The translations under genes were made by a program, and so were the position numbers. 64,000 bases of DNA from Theristus sp. LFF4_11 (lineage: Eukaryota; Nematoda; Chromadorea; Monhysterida; Xyalidae): NCBI GenBank assembly GCA_030248135.1, contig JASANC010000896.1, positions 1-64,000 of the forward strand. Reading direction: 5' to 3'. The notes beneath the pieces were generated by a model, which saw only the letters and a list, made by a program, of their open reading frames with translations, was not told the DNA's origin and ran no database searches. Positions within the stretch are counted from its first letter, which is position 1; every line of letters begins with the position of its first letter. Positions 34,464 to 45,651 of this stretch are shown piece after piece.

Positions 34464-35361
34464 ATGAAGAACGCCTGTGGCAAAGTGTGTGCCATCGTGG
34501 CATCCGTGGCATGCGCGCTGGTGATGCTTGGCTTGCCATTGCTGGTGTTGGCCTACTCCACGCACACCCTGGTTCATGGTGTGCAACATTACCACAAATG
34601 GAATGCGACCGTCACGAATTCCAGCTTCACTTGCGACATCAGCGACCCCGAGCAATGCTGTCAGTGTTCGCCGATGGAGTACGGACACTGCTGTGAGCAC
34701 AGACAAGGTTGGCGGTCCGAGCACGGTTTGCTCTGGAAACTTATATGGAACCGTTTTTTGCTAAGTTTCATCTCAACTTTGATTGATTATTCCTAATGCG
34801 AACTGTCAACTCGTTCGATTAATATTGCAGATCTTTTAGTATCTTTTTTATTTTGGTCCCGAGACTCAATGCGCGCATCGATGGGTAAACAGTGTCGCAC
34901 AGGACGCGGGAATTCAAAATTGGCAATAAAGTGATCCGAGTGCCCCTAAATAGAGCTGAGTCACTTGGGCGATTTTGGATTGCCACATGAACCATGAAAT
35001 TAGTTCCCTTTCTACGTTTGCACACACAGAATCTAAAAAGTCGATCATAGCGTACTTTGTTTTCCTTCCAGAACAAGACAGCACCGCAGCACAGTGTCTG
35101 CGCAGCGAATGCACCAGCTCGGTGGAAGGTGCCATCTGGTACTGCATCGTGTCCGCAGTGTGCATCATTGTGCTCGTTGTCGTGTTGCTGTTGATCGTCA
35201 TCGCGTTGTTGGCTCTATGTTGCGACAAACCAAAGTCGTGCCTCAGTAAGCTGTGCGCGCCGTGTATGCTGCGTTACGGCAAGAAGAAGGCCATGGACGA
35301 CATCAAGGAGTCGGTCGATCAGGAGCTCGAGGAGCTGCACGATGGAATCACTGAAAACTGA
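34464..35361 (+). CDS. Two-pass membrane protein, family not recognised
   Basis: Two exons (34464-34707, 35072-35361) join in phase and give 177 residues. Residues about 7-30 form a hydrophobic segment (VCAIVASVACALVMLGLPLL), followed by a Cys-rich ectodomain (CDISDPEQCCQCSP, further Cys in the second exon) with two adjacent N-glycosylation sites (NAT, NSS). A second very hydrophobic segment (IVLVVVLLLIVIALLALCC) precedes a basic then acidic cytosolic tail (DQELEELHDGITEN). The layout suggests a small surface or endomembrane protein with a disulfide-linked loop. An acceptor (TTCCAG) lies just upstream of the ATG and the frame is open there, so a 5' exon may exist. The single intron holds MITE-G copy 5. 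Confidence 0.7.
34848..35040. mobile_element. MITE-G copy 5
   Basis: TTTTGGTCCCGAGACTCAAT to TTTCTACGTTTGCACACAC, inner GACGCGGGAATTCAAAATTG; the right end is eroded. Intronic. Confidence 0.85.
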
Positions 35362-38300
35362 TGAAACCAAATGAAAGAAAGACCGCTATGGTGGAACACA
35401 CTTTTTGAAGCTAAAATGTCACACTCAAAAATCACAGTCATTCCTGAGTCTATTCCAAGATCTATTCCATGTCAAAATTCAGTCCGAAATCCTTTCTAAA
35501 TTTTTAAAAAGTGCATAGAAGTGCATTGACCCTTTCTGCAATTTTATATCTTTTTTGCACAAACTTGGCATGGTATAACTTTGGCTTTTGATGTGGAATA
35601 AACTTTGAAGTGAACTTGGAGTGGATTTGATTGGTGAAGCATTGGTGAAATGGTTGGTTGTACGACTACAGGCGGTCCATTGTTCTTGGTCACAAGTTGC
35701 GTGTGTGGTGTGTTGGTTCAAATTGTGTGTTTCACTGAGAAACGGGGCTACTAAAACTGCTACTGAGACAACTTCTAAAACGCGTTTTCATTGCCATTTT
35801 AGTAGGCCCTTTTTTGCTTTGTTTTTATTCCGCTCTGTCGATCTGGCTTTAGTGGTCTAGCGACGTAATGTTCGTATTTTGATCTTTGTTGTTTTTTTGC
35901 AGTAAAAACTTCATTTGCTGTTTTCCTCGACTTTTATTTTTTATTTATTTGCATGTTTTTCTCATTTACTCTCATTTCTCATTGGCTTCCATTTCATGTC
36001 TCATGGTTTTACAAAAAAAAAATAAAATAAAAAATTAGCAGTTTCGTTGCAAGGTTCGTCAAGCTCGACTAAACTTTTTTTACATTCAAACACTGAAAAC
36101 CGGTCCCAAACTTTTCAAACATTTTGGCCCTGTTGGGCCCAGTTAGACGTCTGTTGTGGCTATCGGGGATAACCAAACCAGTACCGAAGACGACAGACAT
36201 TTTTTAGGTAGGGGTACCGATGGAGGGCCGACTTTTTTTGGGGGTGTGGGGTATGTGCCCCCAGTCGCCTGCTAGAGTGTACCGGGTGCTAATTGGTTAT
36301 AGGAATAGTTGTTTTCAAGACTAAATAACCTCACATTTAGCGCGCATAGTTTGCACCTGCAAAGCGAAAATTTTTTTAATTTTTTAAATAGTAATTTTTC
36401 GAGCAAAAATTCGTGTTTTTTAAACAAAAATTTGTGATCAATGGTAAAATTTTGCCAGAGCGGTACCGACGCGTGGAAAGGGGTGCCGAGTCGTGAAGGA
36501 GAGGGGGGCACCTGGTCTCGGGTTTCGGGGGGTGGGTGTCACGGGACCACCCTTACCCCGTATGAGGCGCAGCTTCGTGCTAGGGGAACGGTACACCCCT
36601 ACCCCACCCTCATCCTCTCATCTTCAGTACTGAACCAAACAAAAATGGCTGGCTACCGGTTTGGCAAAAACAAAAAAGCCACAAGAAATGGAGCGTTTTG
36701 GCAAAATGTTTCGAAACGGTTTTCAGTGAGCTAATGCTAAAAATTAACCAATTTTTTTGAGCTTTTTGTCCTTGTGCATTCTGGCACAAATTACACGTGT
36801 CGCTAATTATGAAATTCGACAAATTTTGTGCATTTAAAGCCCAATCGATCAATTTTTTTCGTCCTGAAACAATTTACACGTGTCACCGACGTTGAAGTCG
36901 ACTGGAAAGTTGTTGAAGATCAATGCTGGAAATCATCCACAATATATATCTGATTGAAGTCTCAAAATGAACGTGTGAAGTGTGGTCACTGTTTACAACA
37001 AGTGTACAGCGGTAATACTACAGCTTTCAGTCATATCGACAACAACGCTGCTCATTGTAACAACGGTGTTATGCAGATATTGTTGTAACTCTGCTTGTTA
37101 TCGCCGTTGAAAACGTGTGTGTGAAATCTGAGAAAATTAGCTGGCTCCAGTGACATTGCGAGAGTGTGAAAAGCACTTGAAGCACCAACAAGAAATAGAA
37201 ACAAACCACGCTCTTGAGCCGGCGTTACCACGGATAAATTCATCTCGCGATTTTGTTCAGTAAATGTTTGTAAGTTGAGTTTGTTGCGCACTTTCAATTT
37301 CATTTTGTCATCTTCACACTTTCTTCAGACACGATTTTTGTTTGGCGCGCTGGTTGTTGTGGTCTCAGGCGCTGATTCTTTTGTACACGCGTGCTAGCTA
37401 TAGTACAGTTTTTATTTCCTGAACGTATTTTTTTCCGGTGAATACTTCCGTCAATATTTCAGCTCAATTCAAATTCGGTGCAACGGTTTGTCTTGCAAAA
37501 AGTGCGCTGTTAATTTGATAACAATTTCTCCCGGCTCGAATTCCATTCCTTTTTCGGGAATAAATCTATTTTAACAAAAAGTTTACCCTGTTCTACTTTG
37601 ATTCAACCGTGACCCCCAAGGAATTCATCAGCAGCGAGCAGCGACAACATTTTTAAAAATATGCGCACAAACGTTTTGACAAGAACGTTTTTAAACACAG
37701 TAAACATTGAGAGCTGTACACCGTGGCCGGCCAGTGCACATTTTATACTCTCACGACGAACTCTGCGGTCACGCTCTGTTGACGTTGTGACTGGTTGCGT
37801 GGTCAAGCAACATAACCAGTCACTCAGTCAGCAATGTCCAGATGTTAATCAATGACCAACGGGCGTAGGGTCAGTCAGTGCTTGCGACTGCTGCGAGCTT
37901 ACAGACTGTGTGTTGCGGCCGGTTAGGGCCGTGTGTGTGTGCTGCTTAGTCACTCTCAGAGTACTTTCGAAATTCCGGTAAGTGTCAAAAGTACAGCAAA
38001 AGAAAAAAGCTAACACAGAAGCCGCTGCGTATGCCGCTGCATGGCCTAAGCAGCAATGACCTGTATAAGACGCGCAGTGACCTTGCCGATGACAAAGTAC
38101 TGAGACATTGCCCACTCCCTCGAAGGCTGTTTGGCTTTACGTTCGCCAGCACACTTGCACAGATAGAGCCTGGCTGTCCCATCGTCCGTTGCTACCATAA
38201 ATGACCTGGTGGTGACGTATGGGCGTTTTGTGAAATTTGTGTTTACCAAAACATTTCAACATGTTTTAAGCCGCGCTGCGCGTGAAAGCACTGCTTGCTG

Positions 38301-39774
38301 AGTTTTAGAGATGTAAAAATGTTGTAATTCGCACAGAGCACATTGCATTCACGGCAGTTGCACTCTGCACAGCGCACGCGCGCTGTCAATTATTATTATA
38401 ACGACGAAAATTACTGTAAGCCGCTAGTTTTCTGCACAGGCCACGCGCATACAGACATATTGCGAACGATTGAATCAGGTGGGTGTCGTCTGCGTTTTTG
38501 AAACACTCAGGGATTTCGACACTTTTATGAAATTTATGTCATCTCACTTTCTTCGCTTAATCGTTATAAAAAAATTCGGAATGTGTAAATAAACAAACTT
38601 TCAATACAAAACATTGTTGTCTGCCGATTTATTGTAATCGAAATTCACGAAATATATATTGCGAGACAACTGTTGTGTTTTTTCTGATTGTGTGTTCATT
38701 GACAACGAATTATATAACTTTAGCCGGCGTACTTCTGCAGATTGTGTGATCAGAGAGGCGTTTTTGTATCAAATCTGTCGAATGTTCGCTGTTTGTTGTG
38801 CATCCAGTTTTGTTGCAATTGTTGTTTGTTTTTGTTCCACAGCTGACCGTGTAGCGCCCATTTCTGCGGACAAAGTTCATTTCACAAACAATAGCTTCGA
38901 AATGCGTCGTCGCTCGGGTCAAGTCAACAGCAGCGCTTATTTGCGTGTTTTTAATGTCACCTTGCATTTTTGCCTTTCCAACGGACTAGATTTCGTGGAT
39001 TTATTTGTCGGTCGTATATTGTATCGGCTTTGAATCGTGACGGTTATTGTAAACCAGTTGCGGTGCGCCACATTCAGAAACTGATATTTTAATGACAATT
39101 GCTGCACAGCGCACGCAACACAAATTGGGGTCACCGCAATATATGCCGTCGCTGCGCTGTTCTGTTCCGATCGTGTTTCAATTCGACTTACTATGCGTAT
39201 TTGCTTTGAACAATTTGACAACAAACAAGCTGTGTAGCTATTCAGTGCAGAAAATGACGCTTATTCGCTCACTTTAAACGAACCTGTGAAAGAAACACAA
39301 ACGAAACCCAACTGGTTTCAGTAACTGTTTTTACAATCCATTCATATATTCAATCGACCATTCTTTCCTTTTCCAGTTATTAGTAAGCATCTCAGCAAGT
39401 GAACGAACCACATTAAATATTGTCCTGCGTCGAAACAATGTACATATTTCGATAAACGGTTTTAACGGATGACAGAAACTTAATTCAGAAATAAAAACGC
39501 ATTGTAAAATTTGCAATTTTTTGTAGCAACCAAAATGCAGTATACAAATAGTTGCTGAAATTGGTTCCATGTGAAAAACAAAAAACAATTGAATTTCACC
39601 GGGAAGAAAATCTCATAAGAAATTCACTCAATTATTATTGCGTACAGTGAACATGATGTGACATCGAGAAATTTTTTTGGCGAAGCTGCCTTTGACAAGG
39701 TAAGACATTTTTTTCAAATCTTCAAATTCACCTAAAGTTTAAAAAATCCTGTTTGTTTTCGAAAACTAATGCAG
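35362..39774. other. Spacer between the membrane protein and Expansion-like genes
   Basis: About 4.4 kb. 36.19-36.61 kb is G-rich (GGGGTGTGGGG, GAGGGGGGCACC) and resembles the homopolymer islands. A 124-residue open frame at 38659-39033 has no splice support or recognisable domain. The upstream exons or promoter of the Expansion-like gene probably lie near the right edge. Confidence 0.45.
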
Positions 39775-42700
39775 AAACCAGTGGTTTCACATTTCAGCAG
39801 TCGTACAAGTCAACGGTCCTCACATAACCAGAAAGGACCTACAACAACCGATTATTTCACCCATAACAATGGTGGGTCTTACCAAAGACTCGCGGCGGTT
39901 TTCGAGAAGCAGCATTTTGAACGGATCCACAAACGAAGAAATGTGGTCGGATTTGGATCAGTTCTACGAGGTCCGAAATACAGTATCCGTTTGTCCGTAT
40001 TGTTCTTGAATTCGAAAAAAGCTATCACGTATTATGTTTTACATAACTGCGACTTTCTTTTCAGGACCAAATCAACGAAATTCTGCCGAAATTAAACCAG
40101 CTTGACGATGACATCTGGGGTAAAATAATTTTAATGGAACGCAACAAGCGCACGGCGAAAGCGTACCTCCGCACAACCACCGTGATTGTAGACGGCTCAA
40201 CAACTGGCTTTGATGGACGAATGTAAGAAGAAAAATTGTGTAGCTTTACTAGAAATCTGTTCCCTTCCACAAATAATTGATGTTACCAATATAACCTCAC
40301 TCCAGCATCGGCTTCAACTCGTTTGACAATCCGTTCCGCGACCCGAGCGTACGCGAAATCCGATCTAAAATCTATGCGGTTGGTTTGATCTGCTCCGGTT
40401 TGTGTGTGGGCACATGGGCACCGCGTAAAATCGAAGCATTGGTACAATTGATTGAATTCAGGGTGTGCAACTGAAGATCGACTACCAAGGCAATGTGACG
40501 GCGGTGGCTCGGGGCATGAGCCCGATCATCGTTCAGGGCTGGCGCAGCACACGCTCACACTGCTGCTCTTCTAAACTAATACAGCAGCAAGGCAGACTCC
40601 AAACGCGCGACCCCGCGCATCCCGACGACGAACGAGAGCGCACCGTGAAAGTGGGGACGCGTTTCACGCTTTTGGTGTCTCACGCTTGCTCATGTACTAT
40701 CTTTTCTTTAAGACCTGCGATTCAATGCGGTTGCAGAAGTGGAAAGGAAACCAATTTCAATCTTTATGTGGTAATTCAGAATAGCCTAAGTGACCCGGCC
40801 TTGTTTAGGGGACTCGGATCCCTTTGCCTATTTTGAATTACCGCGCCATGCATGAGACTGCTTACCCATCTATGCGCGCATTGAGACGCGGGACCAAAAT
40901 AAAAGATATTATGCTTTCGCCTGCTCGAAGTATAAACTGTCTCACTTAGGTTTTCGACATGAAGCAGTTCAAACGTGCTCTGAACGGCGTTGTGCAACAG
41001 CCGACCACCGATGATCGGATCAACCTGGTGCAGAAAACTTGCATACGTATTTCGCTCGTCAAAGACGGAGGTGAACCGATACGGACGCCTTGTTGGCTGA
41101 TGCTCGTGAATTTGGTCGCGCTAGACATGCTGCAGACGAAGTTGGCGGCGACAGGTATGACCTATTTTTTCGAACGTGACCCACTGAAATGACTTCATGT
41201 GTTGCCAAACATGCGCTTGCCGTTCACAGCAAACCAGACTTTCCGTTTAGACGGTTTCTTCCCGCAACCATCTTCCCAGATCAATGTCGAATCAGTCACA
41301 TCAAACTGACATTTTAGTGCCTGCACTTTAACAAACGGGAGTTTTTAAAGCAAATGACGTCATTTTAGTCCGGACACGTTTGAATAAATCCACAATATGT
41401 GTACACTCTGAAGCAATGCAATTGTGCACTCTAAAGGTGGATTTTTTTAGCAAATAGTTTTTTTGTGCGTTCGCACGGACACGACACTTGAAAAAATGGC
41501 CACGCGATTTCGAAATCGTGTCGTGTGTGCTATCTTAATGCATTACGGACACGATTAGTAGTTGGCGCACGGGATTTCGAACGACGTCTGTGCGTACGGA
41601 CAAAAAAACTAAATGGTGTTTTCGCTTTGAACCAGAGAAAAGCTCGGACGACCTTAGCGCTTGCTTTCATGTTACAGGGGTGACCAGTCTGCAAGTGCTG
41701 CCACAACGCACGTCGCATGGACTGATGCGCGCGACCAGTCAGGACACACTGAACCATCATGTCGTCAGTCCGAACTTCAGCATGAACGACATCTACGGAA
41801 CATTGATGTCAAACCAGGTAGATTAAACAAAAAAAGGAAGCAAAGACAGTGTTGGCATTGGATTTTCTGTTATTATTTCTGCTTTGACCAATTCAATGTT
41901 TATTTGTTCACAACAAAATTATTTTGTGAATCACCCAGCACAACCACTTTTTCCTGTCACAGAGCTCAGCGAGCTTAGCAACGTCACAGCAGCAGGCACA
42001 ACAGGCATTGGCGCCATTGCTTGCAGCGCTGGCGTCAGCTGGCACCAACGCCAGTCAGCCGTTGTCGCCGCTGAGTACGCTGAACCAGTCGGGCCGCTTG
42101 AATGGTGGCATGGATCCGGTGCAACAGCTGGCAGCACAACTGAGCAGCGCTTTGCAACAGGCGATGACAAACGCGAATCGAACCAGCTCCGAACCGCGCA
42201 TGCATCGGCCGCATCAAAGGTGCACCTCATACACTGTAATCAGTGTTGTTGTTGTTTATTTTTATGCGTGTGGATTCATTTAAACGTGTCCGAACTAAAA
42301 TGACGTCATTTGCTTTGAAAACGCTCGTTTGTCAAAGTACAGGCACTAAAATTTCAGTTTGATGTTACTGATTCGACATTCACCATTTGTTTACGGGAAT
42401 AAAATCGGGCTAAACGGAAAGTCTGGTTTGCTGTGAACGACAAGCGCATGTTTTGCGGCACATGACGTGTCATTTCAGTGGGACACGTTTGAAAAAATAG
42501 GTCATAGTAAAGTGTGGCGCATTTCCTGCAGACGCCAGGGCGGCTACCAGTCTGAAAGCGACCTGCACCAAAGCAGCCGCCGCGTGCGCACCCGCAAACG
42601 GCCAAATGCGGCCGGCATGATGGCGCACCGCTGGGCGGCACACCACGCCAGCAGCGACACGATCTACGAGCCGACGGTCGAAGGTGACACGACGAACGAC

Positions 42701-44925
42701 GCTGGCGACACGACCGACGCTGGGAGCACCACGGACGCCTACGGCAGCACCAGCACGCTGCCACGGGCGTTGCTCGCGCCCGCACTGTCGTCAGCGCGTG
42801 CCTCGGTCGCGATGAGCAAAAAGATCGGCAGCACTCGTGGTGGTCAGCATAAACCACAGCAGGTGACGTCAGCTGGCAACATGCGAGTGGCGCCACCGCC
42901 AACGCCGCCTGGCAACACCGATGGCAACTTTACACTGCGTGCGAAACCGAGCACGGTGATTGATCAGCACAGCAGCAACTTGCAACAACAACAGCAACAA
43001 CAGCAACAACAACAGCAACATCAACAGCAACAACAACAGCAAAAATTGCGCGCCAGCGCCGTGCAACAACGCACAGAGAGTGTCAGCTCGTTAGGCGGCC
43101 CACTGATTGGTGGCAACAGTGTCCGTGACATCATCCAATCGATGAACAGCAAAAATCACCAACAACCCCAAAAGATATACCCGCAGAAGCAACAGTCATC
43201 GCAGAAAACGCTGCCGATTGATCGCACGTTGATGATGAGCGAGCCAATGACGCACCACTCAATTCACTGGAGTGCCGGATCGCTGACGTCCGATTACGAT
43301 TCGGGTGGTACCATGAGCTCGATGTCGCAAGCAAGCAGCAACGCCGCGTTCCCACCGCCGCCGCCCGAGCTGACGCACCACGCACACCGCCTCTCATCCG
43401 TGCGTCTCATCGTTGTTTGTTTTGCTGATTTGCTGATTTGCTGATTTGCTGATCGCGCATCATGTTGCGTTTGAAAGCGGCATCTTCTTGCAGGGCAAAA
43501 GCACACAGCGGTCGAGCAGTCCGAGCATTCTGTCGGAGGCACCCAGTAGTGAGTCACAAACATCCGATTCTGGCTGTGCACCGATGGGCAAACCGTGCTT
43601 ATCGTCTTCGATTGAAATGAAACCGCACCGTGAGTGCGCTTAAGCGAGATATTTTCAATAAAAAAGATTGATTTCCGTCGCCTTTGTACAGCGCTTCAAC
43701 ATCTCGGTGCAAGCATCCTGTTCTACTTTTTCTCAGCTTCATGCTTCACACTATATATTGTCAGCAATCTGTTATTTTGCTTATTTCCAGTTTTTAGCAT
43801 AAACTTAGTTTTGCTTTTGCAGCGCTTCTATTTTGAAAGACACTGTGCAAACTACAAATGCTGATACCACTTAAGCAAATTTTAATTTTAGAATTTTTAA
43901 ATTAAAAAATGCACATGTTTCGAAGTATAGCGTGCTTGTTGCTTTGCAGCTTCGTACGTATGTTAGCAATATTGCTTTTCGTTGGTGCCATTGCAGTGCT
44001 GCGACGGACTGCGTCGAAGGCAACGATCAGCAGAGCGCAGCCGAATGACAGCGGGTACCACTCTGCTGCTGACACGAGTACTACCCGCAATCACGGCACT
44101 CAGTTGCAGTCTGCGCGACAATCGCTCAATTACCGCTCGGCTCGTATTTCCCGCAACAACGCACCAGCGGCTGCATGCAACCGACGTCCGCGAATGCGTA
44201 GTCCCCCGCCTCCCCCTCCGCCACTGCCCACGAAACCGCCGAACCTGTTGCGGCGATTGATGTACCCGGCCGTGCAAGCCCCGCCCGATTCAGGTACACT
44301 TGTCCGCAGTGAACGTCATCTCGGGAGACGCTTGTTTGTGTCGCACTTTGCAATTGACGACGATGGTTTCTTCTACTGAACTGTGTGTGTGTGTGCCACA
44401 ACAACAACTGATGATGTGTGCTTTCATCGCACAACCATGCGCTAATCGTGTAACCCGTCTGGCGTGTTTTTCTAATTTTTGACGCTTTTGTTTTTTCTAA
44501 AATGGCAAAACTGTAGAGAGTAGACACATTGATCCTTGGTTGAAACGTGCTTTATCGTGTGTTATTGAGCTCATTTTTTCTGGTACTCCAAACTAACACC
44601 AACCGTGTTCACACTTGTTGTGTTACTGCACTGCTTAACCGTTGCTGTTTTTTTAGTTCATCAATTTTCCACTTTACTTTTGAATGTGTACGTGTTTTTC
44701 AGTTGCCTAAACTCCATTACAGCACTACAGTCAACCGGTGATTATGAAAGTACGATTTTGCCCATTGCTCCCCGTCGCCGAAAGCGCAGTTGTTCTTCAT
44801 CGAATTCATCATCTTTGCGACAAATCAATAATGCTCGACACCAAATCAATCACGCGGAAGCGCTTTTGCCACCGTCACAACCTTATCAGCATGTCACTTA
44901 CATCGAAGACGTCTGGGACTGTTGA
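39775..44925 (+). CDS. MH2-domain protein of the Drosophila Expansion type
   Basis: Related to Drosophila Expansion, a Smad-like (MH2) protein of apical membrane and tracheal tube control; not a classical Smad, since no MH1 domain is seen. Eleven exons join in phase (39775-39970, 40065-40222, 40306-40378, 40462-40650, 40950-41154, 41678-41817, 41963-42219, 42532-43399, 43494-43629, 43997-44293, 44723-44925), about 906 residues. LDDDIWGKIILMERNKRTAK, GFNSFDNPFRDPSVREIRSK, GVQLKIDYQGNVTAVARG and VFDMKQFKRAL...PCWLMLVNLVALDML span the MH2 fold. The rest is disordered: Ala/Gln/Ser-rich, a polyQ tract (42977-43051), SSSPSILSEAPSSES, PPPPPPPLPTKPP, ending QPYQHVTYIEDVWDC. The first exon begins at an acceptor; the start codon lies upstream and was not found. 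Four introns carry MITEs. Confidence 0.88.
40702..40912. mobile_element. MITE-G copy 6
   Basis: ACCTGCGATTCAATGCGGTT to GCGCATTGAGACGCGGGACC. Fills most of the Expansion-like intron 40651-40949. Confidence 0.82.
41167..41398. mobile_element. MITE-C copy 3 (inverted)
   Basis: Reverse complement of MITE-C: GAACGTGACCCACTGAAATG to CGTTTGAATAAATCCACAAT. Intronic in the Expansion-like gene. Confidence 0.88.
41455..41612. mobile_element. MITE-H copy 1 (uninterrupted)
   Basis: TTTTTTTGTGCGTTCGCACG to ACGTCTGTGCGTACGGAC, with a CGCGATTTCGAAATCGTG palindrome. Matches 62.52-62.79 kb, where it is split by another element. Confidence 0.85.
42257..42508. mobile_element. MITE-C copy 4
   Basis: GTGTGGATTCATTTAAACGT to GTGGGACACGTTTGAAAAAA and TAGGTCATA. 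It occupies the Expansion-like intron 42220-42531 almost completely. Confidence 0.88.
42977..43051 (+). repeat. CAA/CAG microsatellite coding polyglutamine
   Basis: Imperfect CAA/CAG run read as about 22 Gln with one His in the Expansion-like protein. Confidence 0.92.
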
Positions 44926-45651
44926 CAATGCTGCTATACATTGCGCATCGCTTACAGATGCATTGCGTTCATCACAACGCACTCATGATTTCAAAAGTTC
45001 ATTGTGAAAACATGTAAAGTGTTCGTGTTTTCTGTTATCAACGCTTCTGAATTGCGTATGTTTACGTTTCTGGACTCTATTTTCAGTGTCCACCAATGAA
45101 TGACGTTTGTCAACTTTATGAAACTTCGATATATGTGGAATCTAACAAATATTTATTCGCACTGAGTCACTGAGATTGATTTTTTGTGCGATTTTATGGT
45201 TCATCACTAACATTGTTTTATGTTCAGTTCTTTTGTTTGCGGCCACTCGCCAGCAAAATCCTCTGTCCACTTGTCATGCGGTTCTACTGCGTTTTCTAAA
45301 CCGCTATCTTTGAATTCAAATTTTTGAATACTGCGTCGTGATTTGAATAATACTTTCAAAATGTGATTATCCAATGACGCACACACTGTCGTGTACAGTG
45401 GCTGTGCATAAAATTATCCGTGATACAATTTTAAAAAAAAATTGATGCAGGCATGGCTCAGAATCAAGATAACAAACGCTTTTTTGTTTATATTTGACGC
45501 ACGTCAATCAACTGGAAGAGAGATTGTACACGTATAAGAGAAATAGAACCGCGTATTTAGGACAGTAAAAACAAAAGGCTGGCTGAAAAAAAATTTAAAT
45601 TGCCACCAGCAGTGTCACCTCAGAAGCAAACTCATTGGAAGAAAAGTCGCC
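44926..45651. other. Spacer between converging genes
   Basis: The Expansion-like (+) and channel (-) genes converge here; AT-rich, expected to hold both 3' UTRs. No other feature seen. Confidence 0.5.

Noticed and set aside
38659..39033. 124-residue plus-strand protein
   Set aside because: No recognisable domain, AT-rich composition like the surrounding spacer, no acceptable splice context; left unannotated as a gene.
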